A DNA stretch of 64,000 nucleotides from Variovorax sp037204085 (GCF_037204085.1 NZ_JBBCBW010000006.1:217341-281340), one strand, 5' to 3'; positions 19,717 through 28,143 are shown, counted from the first letter of the stretch. Numbers and translations are program-made. Notes: generated by a model from the sequence alone, not told the origin.

Positions 19717-20355
19717 ATGAATCCTTCCACTTCTCCCTCGATCCTTCAACTCCAGGACCTGGGCTTCGCGTACCCGGACCAGCCCGCGCTGGCGTCAGGG
19801 TGGTCCGTGGCCATCGGGGAGGGCGTCACGCTGCTGTATGGCGACACCGGCACCGGAAAGTCCACCTTGCTTCGCGTGATGGCCGGCGCGCTGGCTGCGA
19901 CCGGGCGGCTGACGGCAGTGGGTGCGCGGCTCGACCTCGCACCCGATGCCTATCGCCGGAACGTCTTCTTCTGCGACCCAACGACGGAAGCCTTCGACCA
20001 GGTCACGGCCCACGCATGCACGGCAACGCTCAGCGAAGGTGATGCGGGTTTCGATGAGGCTTCATGGCAAACCCTCGTCGAAGGCTTCGCACTGACCCCG
20101 CATCTCGAGAAACCGATGTACATGCTCTCGACCGGCTCGAAGCGCAAGGTGTGGCTGGCGGCAGCACTGGCATCGGGACGTCCGCTGGTGCTGCTCGACG
20201 AGCCTACGGGTGCGCTCGATGCCCGATCGATTCATCACCTGTGGAATGCGCTGGCCCGCCGCGCCGCGCAGCCCGGCCGCGCCGTCGTGGTTGCGAGCAG
20301 CGAACGCGTCACTGCGGTGCCGCTTGCAGGCTGCATCGAGCTGCCGCTGCGCTGA
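19717..20355 (+). CDS. Orphan ABC transporter ATP-binding protein
   Basis: This is a 212-residue single nucleotide-binding domain. Walker A is GDTGTGKST, Walker B is LVLLDEPTGAL, and the signature loop reads LSTGSKRKVW instead of LSGGQ, a form seen in CcmA/SunT-like and other exporter ATPases. It has no membrane segments and is short for an ABC ATPase. No permease gene is adjacent: a six-helix membrane protein is encoded convergently next door, but it does not resemble an ABC permease. It starts 23 bases after the SDR. Its function as a transporter subunit or a regulatory ATPase is open. Confidence 0.8.
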   Translation: MNPSTSPSILQLQDLGFAYPDQPALASGWSVAIGEGVTLLYGDTGTGKSTLLRVMAGALAATGRLTAVGARLDLAPDAYRRNVFFCDPTTEAFDQVTAHACTATLSEGDAGFDEASWQTLVEGFALTPHLEKPMYMLSTGSKRKVWLAAALASGRPLVLLDEPTGALDARSIHHLWNALARRAAQPGRAVVVASSERVTAVPLAGCIELPLR

Positions 20356-20360
20356 AGCTT

Positions 20361-21005
20361 TCAGGCCGCCGGCGCTGAAGGAAGCTGCTTCTCCAGCAGC
20401 CGCAAGCCGAATGCCATGACCAGGAAGATCACGGCAACCACCACCGAGTTGAGCACCGCACGCCCGAACCCCAGGGCACCGACATCCATGAACGGATACG
20501 GATACCAGCTGACGAATGCACCGCGCGCGAAGGTGTAGACGATCCATGCCAGCGGCAGCAGTACCGAAAGACCGATGGTGCCGCCGTCGATGCGCGGCCG
20601 CGGGCCGACGAGCAACCAGCCGAGCACCGCGACGACCGGTGTCACGGTGTGCAGCAGAAAGTTGGCCAGCTGCCCGGACGGCGTCAACTCGCGCAGCCCG
20701 GTGAGCACGGTGTGGAAGACGATGCCCGTCACGGCAATGCTCAAGACGGCGGTCAGCCGCAGCGGACGGAACAGTCGGCCATCGTGCGCGGGACGAAAAG
20801 CGAGCAGGGCGCTTACACCGCCGATGAGGATGTTCGCGTCGATGGTGAAGTAGCTGAAGAGCCGCACGAAGCGCTCGAGATGCGTCGGGGCGGCTCCCGC
20901 GCCACCGGTGATTGCTGCGGCGAGTTCGAGGCCGATGCCCGCCAGCGCGGCGAGTGCGACAACGCCGTGAAGAAGGCGTGCCAGTGCGACGTTCATGTTC
21001 TTCAT
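20361..21005 (-). CDS. Six-helix integral membrane protein, Pr6Pr/FAR-17a-like
   Basis: This is a 214-residue membrane protein with about six hydrophobic helices. The motifs LFSYFTIDANILIGG and FVSWYPYPFMDV resemble the Pr6Pr (predicted six-pass protein) family, which is distantly related to FAR-17a/AIG1. The biochemical role of that family in bacteria is not established. Two possible starts (residues 1 and 4, both Met) lie close together. The gene converges with the orphan ABC ATPase with a 5-base gap. It reads downstream of the LysR-type gene on the same strand, 31 bases after its stop, so the two may be cotranscribed. Confidence 0.7.
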   Translation of the reverse strand: MKNMNVALARLLHGVVALAALAGIGLELAAAITGGAGAAPTHLERFVRLFSYFTIDANILIGGVSALLAFRPAHDGRLFRPLRLTAVLSIAVTGIVFHTVLTGLRELTPSGQLANFLLHTVTPVVAVLGWLLVGPRPRIDGGTIGLSVLLPLAWIVYTFARGAFVSWYPYPFMDVGALGFGRAVLNSVVVAVIFLVMAFGLRLLEKQLPSAPAA

Positions 21006-21036
21006 CTTGGGTGCCTTTCAGGTATGTGAGGCTGCA

Positions 21037-21966
21037 TCAAGCAACTGCCGCGCGCTGCGACGCGATCCAGTCCCAGACGCCGCGAATCGCCGGTTCATTT
21101 TCGCGTCCCTGCGCCGTCGCGAGAAAGTAGCTTCCGGTGTCCAGCGCCGGCCCGAAGGGTTGCACCAGCGCGCCACTGCGTAGCTCTTCGGCCGCGAGGG
21201 TAAGGCTGAGCAGCGCCACGCCATGGCCTGCAAGGGCGGCAAGGATGGCGTGGGTTTCGTCCGAGAACGACAGGCCCGCGGCCTTCATCGATCGTCCGCG
21301 GGGCGGCGCAATGCCGGCCTCGCGAAACCATCTGGGCCAGGTTGCGGGCGCAGCCGCGCCGGGTTGCCAGTCGGCATGGATCAACTGGTGCTTCGGCAAA
21401 TCGCTCACGCGCTTCAGGCCGAGCATCGGGCTGCACAGCGGTGCGTACTGTTCAGCCATCAACTCGCTCACAGTGAGACCGGGCCAGTTGCCGCTGCCCG
21501 AACGCACCGCGATGTCGGCATCGCCACGCGCCAGGTCCACGAGCGTATCGCTGGCGTGCAGCCGCAGCTCGATGCCGGGGCACGCCTTGCGGAAGCCGGC
21601 CATGCGCGGCAGCACCCAGCGGGCGGCGAAGGCGGTGTTGGTAGTAAGCGTGACGGCCTGCAGTGCGGCTGGCTGACGCAGCCTTTCGATTCCGGCTTCG
21701 AGCGCGTCGAAGCCCGCGTGCAAGTCGTCGAAAAGCCGCTGGCCCGCGGGTGTCAATGCCAGTTGCCGCGTGAGCCGGCGAAACAGCGGCCGGCCGAGCG
21801 TGTCTTCGAGCGCGCGCACCTGGTGGCTGATGGCCGATGGCGTCACGGAAAGCTCGTGCGCCGCCCGCTGAAAGCTCAGGTGCGCGGCAGCCGCTTCGAA
21901 TGCGCGCAGCGAGAGCAGTGGCGGCAAGCGGCGCGGCCGGCGAACAGGTGAGCTGATTTCGTTCAT
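21037..21966 (-). CDS. LysR-family transcriptional regulator, GcvA-like
   Basis: This 309-residue regulator has an N-terminal winged helix-turn-helix (SLRAFEAAAAHLSFQRAAHELSVTP and SAISHQVRALE) and a periplasmic-binding-like effector domain. The order resembles GcvA-type LysR proteins (LPPLLSLRAFEAAA). It is divergent from the azoreductase-like gene with 110 bases between starts, the standard arrangement for LysR control of a neighbour. A CTCTA-GAT-TAGAG palindrome (22005-22017) in that gap is a candidate site. The inducer is unknown. Confidence 0.9.
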   Translation of the reverse strand: MNEISSPVRRPRRLPPLLSLRAFEAAAAHLSFQRAAHELSVTPSAISHQVRALEDTLGRPLFRRLTRQLALTPAGQRLFDDLHAGFDALEAGIERLRQPAALQAVTLTTNTAFAARWVLPRMAGFRKACPGIELRLHASDTLVDLARGDADIAVRSGSGNWPGLTVSELMAEQYAPLCSPMLGLKRVSDLPKHQLIHADWQPGAAAPATWPRWFREAGIAPPRGRSMKAAGLSFSDETHAILAALAGHGVALLSLTLAAEELRSGALVQPFGPALDTGSYFLATAQGRENEPAIRGVWDWIASQRAAVA

Positions 21967-22004
21967 CGATGGAGAAATGATCGTTTGTAGGAGTCTGGTC
22001 TCGT

Positions 22005-22017
22005 CTCTAGATTAGAG
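22005..22017. promoter_or_regulatory. Candidate LysR operator between regulator and azoreductase genes
   Basis: A perfect inverted repeat CTCTA-GAT-TAGAG lies in the 110-base divergent gap, 38 bases from the LysR start and 59 from the azoreductase start. LysR boxes usually contain T-N11-A with imperfect dyad symmetry. This 13-bp palindrome (arms of 5 bp) is compatible with one but does not prove binding. Confidence 0.35.
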
Positions 22018-22076
22018 GCCCGTGCAGTCATTTTGAACGCACCAGACAGAACAGATCAACTCACTCATTGACGACC

Positions 22077-22781
22077 ATGAACCTGCTCCATATCGACACC
22101 AGCGCCCGTCCCGGGCTTTCAGGCATCGACCCTCACGGCTCGCACACGCGCCGGCTTTCCGCGCGCTTTGTCGAGCGTTGGCGCCAGGCCCGCCCGGGCG
22201 ACCGCATCGACTACCTCGACGTGGGCCAGCACCCGCCGGCACACGTCAACGGCCGCTGGATCCACGCGGCCTTCACTCCGCCCGCCGAGCGGGAGCCCTG
22301 GATGGCCGAGGCACTGGCCGAGAGCGACCGGCTCGTCGACCAGCTGATTGCCGCCGACGTGATCGTGGTGGGCTTGCCGATGTACAACTTCAGCGTGCCC
22401 GCGCAGTTCAAGGCCTACATCGACAACATCGTGCGTGTGGGCCGCACCTTTGGTTTCGACCGTGCGCGCGGCGCCGTGCCGTATTGGCCGATGCTCGCGG
22501 ATGCGGGCAAGCGCATGGTGCTGCTCGGCGCGCGCGGTGACCACGGCTATGGGCCGGGTGGACGCATCGCGCACCTGAATCACACTGAAAGCTCGGTGCG
22601 TTCCGTGTTCGGCTACATCGGCATTACCGATGTGTACGAGGCGGCGGTGGAGTCCGACGAGTTCGGCGGCGAGGAACTCGCGCAATCGCTTCGCAAGGCC
22701 GAGCAGGAAGTCGACCGGCTGGTGGACCAACTTGGCGGAGCACTGGCGAACGAGCGCTCCGTCGACGCCGCGCTGGCCTAG
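22077..22781 (+). CDS. FMN-dependent NADH-azoreductase / NAD(P)H dehydrogenase (flavodoxin fold)
   Basis: This 234-residue flavodoxin-like oxidoreductase reads NLLHIDTSARPG at its N-terminus (the FMN phosphate loop of AzoR) and GLPMYNFSVPAQFKAYIDNI, the AzoR flavin-binding signature. It should reduce quinones or azo compounds with NAD(P)H via FMN. It is about 30 residues longer than E. coli AzoR. ATG 22077 is chosen over an in-frame TTG at 22068. It is divergent from the LysR gene, which probably controls it in response to an electrophile or quinone. Confidence 0.88.
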   Translation: MNLLHIDTSARPGLSGIDPHGSHTRRLSARFVERWRQARPGDRIDYLDVGQHPPAHVNGRWIHAAFTPPAEREPWMAEALAESDRLVDQLIAADVIVVGLPMYNFSVPAQFKAYIDNIVRVGRTFGFDRARGAVPYWPMLADAGKRMVLLGARGDHGYGPGGRIAHLNHTESSVRSVFGYIGITDVYEAAVESDEFGGEELAQSLRKAEQEVDRLVDQLGGALANERSVDAALA

Positions 22782-22803
22782 GCGTTCATCTACCTCGGCC
22801 GGC

Positions 22804-23835
22804 TCATACCGCCACGGGGCTGCGCTCGGCGAACTGCCCGTTCCAGTACGGGTAGTAAGGGTAGGGCGGCGTCACGGCGCTGGCCGCATCGAGCCGCTTG
22901 ATCTGCTCGGCGCTGAGCTGCCAGCCGAGTGCGCCCAAGTTCTGCTTGAACTGCTCTTCGTTGCGCGCACCGATCAGCACGCTCGACACAGTGGGCCGCT
23001 GCAGCAACCAGTTGAGCGCAATCTGCGGCACGGTCTTACCGGTTTCCTCGGCCACCTGGTCCATGGCATCGACCACGCGGTACAGGCGCTCGTCGTCCAC
23101 GGGCGGTGCGAAGCCGGCGGTTTCGTGCAGGCGGCTGCCGGCGGGCAGCGGCTGGCCGCGCCGCACCTTGCCGGTGAGGCGGCCCCAGCCCAGTGGGCTC
23201 CACACGATGGCGCCCAGGCCTTGGTCGATGCCCAGCGGCATCAGCTCGAATTCGTAGTCGCGGCCGATCAGCGAGTAATAGGTCTGGTTGGCCACAAAGC
23301 GCTGCAGCCCGAGCCGGTCGGAGGCGGCAAGCGACTTCATCAGCTGCCAGCCCGAGAAGTTCGATGCGCCGATGAGCCGCACCTTGCCCGCGCGCACCAG
23401 GTCGTCGAGCGTGTCGAGCACCATTTCGACCGGCGTCATCGCATCGAAGGCGTGCAGCTGCAGGATGTCGATGTAGTCGGTGTCCAGGCGTTTGAGCGCA
23501 GCTTCCGTCGCGGCGATCAGGTGGTGGCGCGAGGCGCCGACATCGTTCGGCCCGTCGCCCGCTCTCAGCGAGAGCTTGGTCGAGATGATCGCCTTGTCGC
23601 GCCGGCCCTTGAGTGCGGCGCCGAGTATCGATTCCGATGCGCCGTTCGAATACACGTCGGCCGTGTCGAACAGCGTCACGCCGGCATCGAGCGCCAGGTC
23701 GACGATGCCGCGCGCGCCTTCGACGTCGGTGTTGCCCCAGGCGCTGAAAAGCGGGCCTTGTCCGCCGAAGGTGCCGGCGCCGAAGCCGAGCGCGGGGACC
23801 TTGAAGCCGGAGCGGCCGAGAAAGCGTTGTTCCAT
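22804..23835 (-). CDS. Aldo/keto reductase
   Basis: This 343-residue NADPH-dependent aldo/keto reductase opens with MEQRFLGRSGFKVPALGFG. The catalytic tetrad is readable: an Asp/Tyr pair in FDTADVYSNGAS, Lys in IISTKLSL, and His in ILQLHAFD. The C-terminal cofactor part has SVLIGARNEEQF. Start 23835 is chosen for the family-typical N-terminus. The gene lies 31 bases downstream of the MFS exporter on the same strand, suggesting cotranscription and a shared role in handling a reactive carbonyl or drug. Confidence 0.9.
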   Translation of the reverse strand: MEQRFLGRSGFKVPALGFGAGTFGGQGPLFSAWGNTDVEGARGIVDLALDAGVTLFDTADVYSNGASESILGAALKGRRDKAIISTKLSLRAGDGPNDVGASRHHLIAATEAALKRLDTDYIDILQLHAFDAMTPVEMVLDTLDDLVRAGKVRLIGASNFSGWQLMKSLAASDRLGLQRFVANQTYYSLIGRDYEFELMPLGIDQGLGAIVWSPLGWGRLTGKVRRGQPLPAGSRLHETAGFAPPVDDERLYRVVDAMDQVAEETGKTVPQIALNWLLQRPTVSSVLIGARNEEQFKQNLGALGWQLSAEQIKRLDAASAVTPPYPYYPYWNGQFAERSPVAV

Positions 23836-23866
23836 GATGGTGTCCTTGTTATGGTCGTTGAGTGGT

Positions 23867-25063
23867 TCAGGCTTGCGCCGAAGAGGCGCAGTCGGCCGGC
23901 GAGCCGTTGCTGCTTTCGCGCCGGTCGAGCGAACGGCTCCAGAGCGCAATCGCCAGGCCAACGAGCGTGAGCAGCGCCGCCACCCAGCCGAGCGCACGCA
24001 AGCCCGGGCCGTGGTCGATGACCACGCCACCCATCCATGCGCCGAGCGCATTGCCCAGGTTGAAGGCCGCGATGTTGAGGCTCGACGCCAGGTTCTGGCC
24101 CGCGCCCGAGGCCTTTTCGAGCACGCGCAGTTGCATGGGCGCCACCGTCGCGAAAGAAGCGATGCCGAGCAGGCCGACGAACACCACCGCGGTGAATGGC
24201 GTGCCGATGGTGAACTGCATCGCACCGAGCACCGCGGCCAGTGCCACCAGCGTGCCGATCACGGCAGGCATCGTTGCGCGGTCGGCCAGCTTGCCGCCCA
24301 GAATGTTGCCCACCGCAAGGCCGCCGCCGAACACTAGCAGGATCGGCGACACCGCCGATTCCGGCAGGCCGGTGACTTGCGTCAGCAATGGCTGGATGTA
24401 GGTGAACACCACGAACACGCCGGCAAAGCCGAGCACCGTCATCGCCAGCCCCAGCAGCACCTGGGGCCGTGCGAGCACCGCAAGCTCGTCGCGCAGCGGC
24501 GCCGGCTTGGCCTCGCCCTTGACGCGGGGCACAAAGATCGCGAGCACTGCAAACGCCAGCACGCCAATCAGCGTCACGGCCCAGAAGGTAGCGCGCCATC
24601 CGTACTGCAGGCCAAGCCATGCACCCGCCGGCACACCGAGCAGCGTGGCGGCCGTGAGACCAGTGAACATGATGGCAATGGCCGAGGCGCGGCGTTCCGG
24701 CGCCACGAGGCCCGTGGCCACCACCGAGCCCACGCCGAAGAAGGTGCCGTGCGCGAGCGAGGTGACCACGCGCGCAGCCATCAGCAGCTCGTAGTTGGGC
24801 GCCAGCGCGCAGGCCAGGTTGCCGAGCGTGAAGATCGCCATCAACGCCAGCAGCACGGTCTTGCGCGGCAGCTTGCGGGTGGCAATGGTGAGCATGGGCG
24901 CGCCGACCGCAACGCCGAGCGCATAGCCCGAAATCAGCAACCCGGCAGCGGTAATGGAGACATGGAGATCCGCTGAGACCTGCATGAGCAGGCCCATGAT
25001 GACGAATTCGGTGGTGCCTATTCCGAAGGCACCGGCGGTAAGGGCGAGTAGAGCAATTGGCAT
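23867..25063 (-). CDS. MFS transporter, AraJ/YdhP-like drug or sugar efflux type
   Basis: This 398-residue, 12-helix major facilitator opens with LALTAGAFGIGTTEFVIMGLL, the DHA1 exporter hallmark shared with YdhP, AraJ and related proteins. The loop between helices 2 and 3 (GYALGVAVGAPMLTIATRKLPRK) fits family motif A. It would export a small molecule using the proton gradient. It is divergent from a LysR-family gene with a 101-base gap containing a TGTGA-N7-TCACA dyad, so LysR control is likely. The aldo/keto reductase is downstream in the same transcript. Confidence 0.9.
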   Translation of the reverse strand: MPIALLALTAGAFGIGTTEFVIMGLLMQVSADLHVSITAAGLLISGYALGVAVGAPMLTIATRKLPRKTVLLALMAIFTLGNLACALAPNYELLMAARVVTSLAHGTFFGVGSVVATGLVAPERRASAIAIMFTGLTAATLLGVPAGAWLGLQYGWRATFWAVTLIGVLAFAVLAIFVPRVKGEAKPAPLRDELAVLARPQVLLGLAMTVLGFAGVFVVFTYIQPLLTQVTGLPESAVSPILLVFGGGLAVGNILGGKLADRATMPAVIGTLVALAAVLGAMQFTIGTPFTAVVFVGLLGIASFATVAPMQLRVLEKASGAGQNLASSLNIAAFNLGNALGAWMGGVVIDHGPGLRALGWVAALLTLVGLAIALWSRSLDRRESSNGSPADCASSAQA

Positions 25064-25123
25064 GATGGCTCTACTGTGCGGGTTATCCCGATGGATGACT
25101 AGAATGCCGCCTGTACATAGACT

Positions 25124-25140
25124 TGTGAATTGAAGTCACA
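25124..25140. promoter_or_regulatory. Candidate LysR operator TGTGA-N7-TCACA
   Basis: A perfect 5-bp inverted repeat, TGTGA (25124-25128) and TCACA (25136-25140), with a 7-base spacer fits the LysR T-N11-A rule, since the outer T and A of the arm centres are suitably spaced. It lies in the divergent gap between the MFS exporter and LysR genes, 24 bases before the LysR start. Confidence 0.5.
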
Positions 25141-25164
25141 GTAATCGGAAGCCAAGGAACTACC

Positions 25165-26127
25165 ATGCCGCGTATCGACGTGAATCGCTCCGGTGAAATG
25201 GAAGCCTTCGTGCAGGTGGTCGAGTCCGGCGGCTTTTCCGCCGCGGCGCGCCTGCTCGACATGACGCCTTCTGCCGTGAGCAAGCTGGTCGCGCGGCTCG
25301 AATTGCGCCTGGGTATTCAGCTGGTGCACCGCTCCACGCGCAAACTGCAACTGACACCCGAAGGCCTGCATTTCTATGAGCGCAGCACGCGCGTGCTGGC
25401 CGACATGGACGAGGCCGAGCGCTGCGCCGCAGCGGGCGCCGCGCCGCGGGGGCGGGTGAGCATCAACGCGAGCGTGTCTTTCGGGCACCACAAGCTGGTG
25501 CCGCTGGTGCCCAGACTGCTCGAGCTGCATCCGCAAATCACGCTGGACATTGCGCTGACCGACCGCATCGTCGATCTGATGGACGAGCGCGCGGACATCG
25601 CAATCCGCTGGGGGCAGTTGCCGCCTTCCGACCTGGTAGCGCGCCGCCTCGGCGAAACCAGCCAGGCGATCGTGGCCTCACCCGACTATCTTGCAAAGTA
25701 CGGCACGCCGCACACGCCGCAGGAACTGGAAGCGCACAACAGATTGGGCTGGAGCTACCGGCGCAATACGCCGGATTGGCCGTTGCGCGTCGATGGGCGA
25801 ATGATCTCGTTGCCCGTGGCAGGCCCGGTGCGCGCGGGCGACGGCGAAACCTTGCGGCAACTGGCGATTGCCGGTGCCGGCGTGGCGCGGCTGTCGCTGT
25901 ATCACATCCAGCACGACATCGATGCGGGCCGGCTAGTGCCTCTGCTGCACGAATTCAACCCCGGCGAGGTGGAGCCGATCCACGCCGTGTACATCGGCAA
26001 AGCCGGCACCTTGCCTGCGCGGGTGCGCGCGGTGCTCGACTTTCTGGTGGCGTGCTCGGGCGTGGGGGGAGGGCGCTACACGGTCAAGCGAACCGAGCCG
26101 ATGCCCGCAAATTCGGCCGTTACCTGA
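25165..26127 (+). CDS. LysR-family transcriptional regulator
   Basis: This is a 320-residue LysR protein. The helix-turn-helix segment is FVQVVESGGFSAAARLLDM with TPSAVSKLVARLE, followed by the effector-binding domain (RVSINASVSFGHHKLVPLVP). It resembles the CrgA/DmlR-like branch that often controls adjacent exporters or oxidoreductases. It is divergent from the MFS/AKR pair. The last 52 bases overlap tail-to-tail with the convergent hydratase gene, which may reduce expression when both are transcribed. Confidence 0.9.
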   Translation: MPRIDVNRSGEMEAFVQVVESGGFSAAARLLDMTPSAVSKLVARLELRLGIQLVHRSTRKLQLTPEGLHFYERSTRVLADMDEAERCAAAGAAPRGRVSINASVSFGHHKLVPLVPRLLELHPQITLDIALTDRIVDLMDERADIAIRWGQLPPSDLVARRLGETSQAIVASPDYLAKYGTPHTPQELEAHNRLGWSYRRNTPDWPLRVDGRMISLPVAGPVRAGDGETLRQLAIAGAGVARLSLYHIQHDIDAGRLVPLLHEFNPGEVEPIHAVYIGKAGTLPARVRAVLDFLVACSGVGGGRYTVKRTEPMPANSAVT

Positions 26128-26846
26128 TCGCCGCGGCGGCAGGGCAAGATGCCGACCCACGACCCTGTGGTAACCACGGTTCCGGCCGGTGCAGTTTGGC
26201 CGTGGCGCGTGATGTGGCGCAGCCAGATGGGCAGCAGCCATGCGGGGTCGGCCAGCGGATGGGTGCCTTCGCGCACCACGGTTTCCGAATTGCCGACTTT
26301 GGTTTCGCAGCGCTGCGAAGCCCAGTCGACGGCCGCATAAGGTTGCCATTCGCCGAGCACCAGGGCGCCGTGTACTTGCGAGTCGGCAAGGCGAAGCAAT
26401 GGAGGTGTAGCGGCCAGGTCTTGCCAGCGCGAATCGACGATTTCGACCGAGACTGCCATGGCGTCGATCAGCGACGCGGCGTCTTGGTGGTCGAGCTTCG
26501 CGGCCATGGCGGGTGTCACGTCTTGTCCGAGGCGCAGGGCAATTTCAGCCTCGATGCCGGGCGAGTGAAAGGCCAGGTCGCTGAAGTCCGCCGGGCTCTT
26601 GCGCACGCCGTGTGGAGGCAGCGGCGCATGGGTGAGAGTTACGTTTCTGGAGGCACCGCCGGATTTCCAGTGGGCGGGGACGGTGCCACTCTGGAACCAG
26701 CCTAGCGCGGAAGCGATTGCGTCCTGCACTTCGTAGGCTTGGGCTGCGTCTTGCAGCGCATCGGTCCAGGGGGCGACATCGAGGGTGGTGTTGCTGGGGC
26801 GGGCTGCAACGAGCGCATCGGTCAGGGCTGTCATTTGTGAGGTCAT
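26076..26846 (-). CDS. 2-keto-4-pentenoate hydratase / fumarylacetoacetase-family protein
   Basis: This 256-residue protein resembles MhpD-type hydratases: FHSPGIEAEIALRLGQDV in the metal-binding region (the Glu-x-Glu of GIEAEIA), SLIDAMAVSVEIVDSRW with its metal-ligand Glu, and GSWVGILPCRRGD near the end. Family enzymes hydrate 2-oxopent-4-enoate or decarboxylate related oxo-acids during meta-cleavage of aromatic compounds. No other meta-cleavage gene is visible nearby. Start 26846 could alternatively be Met5 (26834). Its 3' end overlaps the LysR 3' end. Confidence 0.82.
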   Translation of the reverse strand: MTSQMTALTDALVAARPSNTTLDVAPWTDALQDAAQAYEVQDAIASALGWFQSGTVPAHWKSGGASRNVTLTHAPLPPHGVRKSPADFSDLAFHSPGIEAEIALRLGQDVTPAMAAKLDHQDAASLIDAMAVSVEIVDSRWQDLAATPPLLRLADSQVHGALVLGEWQPYAAVDWASQRCETKVGNSETVVREGTHPLADPAWLLPIWLRHITRHGQTAPAGTVVTTGSWVGILPCRRGDQVTAEFAGIGSVRLTV

Positions 26847-26871
26847 CTTGTGATTTTGTCAGTTGCGTCCT

Positions 26872-27126
26872 GGGCGAGTGCAAAGGCCACCGGGTACTCC
26901 CCTCCGCGAATGTCCCCCGGCCTTCGGCCTCCTCCTTTATTTCGCTGCGCGGAGCACCCGATGCCCTGTGCACTGGGACACGCTGCTGGTGTGCCGTGAT
27001 CAACGACTGCTCTGTGCAACGCACCCGTCGATGGGGTGCCTTGCGCAGCGAAATAAAGGAGGAGGGGCGCAGCCCCGGGGGACATTCGCGGAGAAAGGTA
27101 CCCCGTCGGCGGGTGCGCGCCCTGAA
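26872..27126. repeat. Palindromic intergenic repeat element, copy A
   Basis: About 255 bases between the hydratase and TctC genes form a long imperfect inverted repeat. The left arm (26872 to about 26965) and right arm (about 27030 to 27126, read on the other strand) share CTCCGCGAATGTCCCCCGG exactly (26902-26920 and 27075-27093) and a 21-base block at 26930-26950 and 27043-27063 (CCTCCTTTATTTCGCTGCGC). Each arm carries its own small hairpin (GGCC-TTC-GGCC on the left, GGGGCTGCGCCCC on the right). A spacer of roughly 65 bases separates them. The left arm recurs at 63912. It encodes no transposase, so it looks like a MITE-like or REP-like element. Confidence 0.85.
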
Positions 27127-27162
27127 TCCCCGAACCCCTGAGCCCCTGAGCAAGGTAGCAAG

Positions 27163-28143
27163 TCAAGTATCGACATGCACCTTGCCATCCTTCACCACCT
27201 TGGCCCACTTGGCGATTTCGGTGGCGATGAACTGCTTGAATTTGTCCTGCGAGCCGCCACCGTCCTCCGCGCCATAGGTGTCGAGCTTTTCCTGCACGTC
27301 GGGCATCGCGAGCACCGCGTTGACATCGCGGTTGACCTTGTCGGCCACGGGCTGCGGCAGCTTGCCCGGGCCTGCCAGGCCGTACCAGGTGGTGGCCTCG
27401 AAGCCCGCGAAGCCTTGCTCCTGCATGGTGGGAACGTTGGGGTGGCCCTTGGCGCGTTTGGCCCGGGTCTGCGCCACGGCCAGCACGCGGCCGCTTTTTA
27501 CATGCGGCGTGGCTGCGGTCATGGTTTCGAAGCTGTATTGAATCTGGCCGCCCATGAGGTCGGCCAGGAGCGGGCCGCTGCCTTTGTAGGGCACATGCAG
27601 CGCATCCACCTTGGCCTGCAGCTTGAACATCTCGAGCGCAAGGTGCTGTGCAGAACCGGCGCCCGCGGAGCCGAAGCTCACCGTGCCGGGCGAGGCCTTG
27701 CAAGCGGACACGATGTCGTTCACCGTGAGCGCCTTTTGCGCCGGGCTGGCAATCAGCAGGTTGGGCGTGACACCCACGAGCACGATCGGGACGAAGTCGC
27801 GTTCCACGCTGTAGCGCAGCTTGGGCTGCAGGCTGGGCGCGAGCGCGTGGCTGTTGATGTGAGCCATGAGCAGTGTGCTGCCGTCGCTGGGCTGCTGCGA
27901 GACGTATTCGGCCGCCAGCACGCCCGCCACGCCGCCCTTGTTCTCGACGATGACCTGCTGGTTCCACATGGTCGTGAGTTTTTGCGCCACCACGCGCGCA
28001 AGCGCATCGGTGCCCCCTCCCGGCGGAAACCCCACCACGATGCGCACCGGCCCGCTGGGCCACTCCTGCGCAAAGAGCCGGGGCACGCCCAGCGTGGCGG
28101 CCGCGGCACCCGCGGCTTGAATCAGCGAACGTCTCTGCATCAT
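27163..28143 (-). CDS. Tripartite tricarboxylate transporter-type (Bug/TctC) substrate-binding protein
   Basis: This 326-residue periplasmic receptor of the Bug family begins MMQRRSLIQAAGAAAATLG, a twin-arginine-like signal followed by LFAQEWPSGPVRIVVGFPPGG at the mature start. Family signatures are FPPGGGTDALARVVAQKL and GSAGAGSAQHLALEMF. Bug receptors bind carboxylates. Permease partners TctA/TctB are not encoded nearby, as is common for these abundant receptors in Burkholderiales. It lies downstream of the aminotransferase gene on the same strand, which suggests a carboxylate ligand linked to glyoxylate or amino acid metabolism. Confidence 0.9.
   Translation of the reverse strand: MMQRRSLIQAAGAAAATLGVPRLFAQEWPSGPVRIVVGFPPGGGTDALARVVAQKLTTMWNQQVIVENKGGVAGVLAAEYVSQQPSDGSTLLMAHINSHALAPSLQPKLRYSVERDFVPIVLVGVTPNLLIASPAQKALTVNDIVSACKASPGTVSFGSAGAGSAQHLALEMFKLQAKVDALHVPYKGSGPLLADLMGGQIQYSFETMTAATPHVKSGRVLAVAQTRAKRAKGHPNVPTMQEQGFAGFEATTWYGLAGPGKLPQPVADKVNRDVNAVLAMPDVQEKLDTYGAEDGGGSQDKFKQFIATEIAKWAKVVKDGKVHVDT

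Noticed and set aside
19717..21005. ABC ATPase and six-helix protein as a two-component transporter
   Set aside because: They are convergent rather than co-directional, and the six-helix protein resembles the Pr6Pr type instead of an ABC permease.
27043..27093. Possibility that the palindromic element is an insertion sequence
   Set aside because: No transposase ORF and no obvious flanking target duplication are visible, and the element is under 300 bases.
26717..27277. Several small ORFs across the 27-kb repeat (for example the 186-codon plus-strand frame)
   Set aside because: They read through the palindromic element, contain arm-derived repeats, and differ between strands only because the element is self-complementary.
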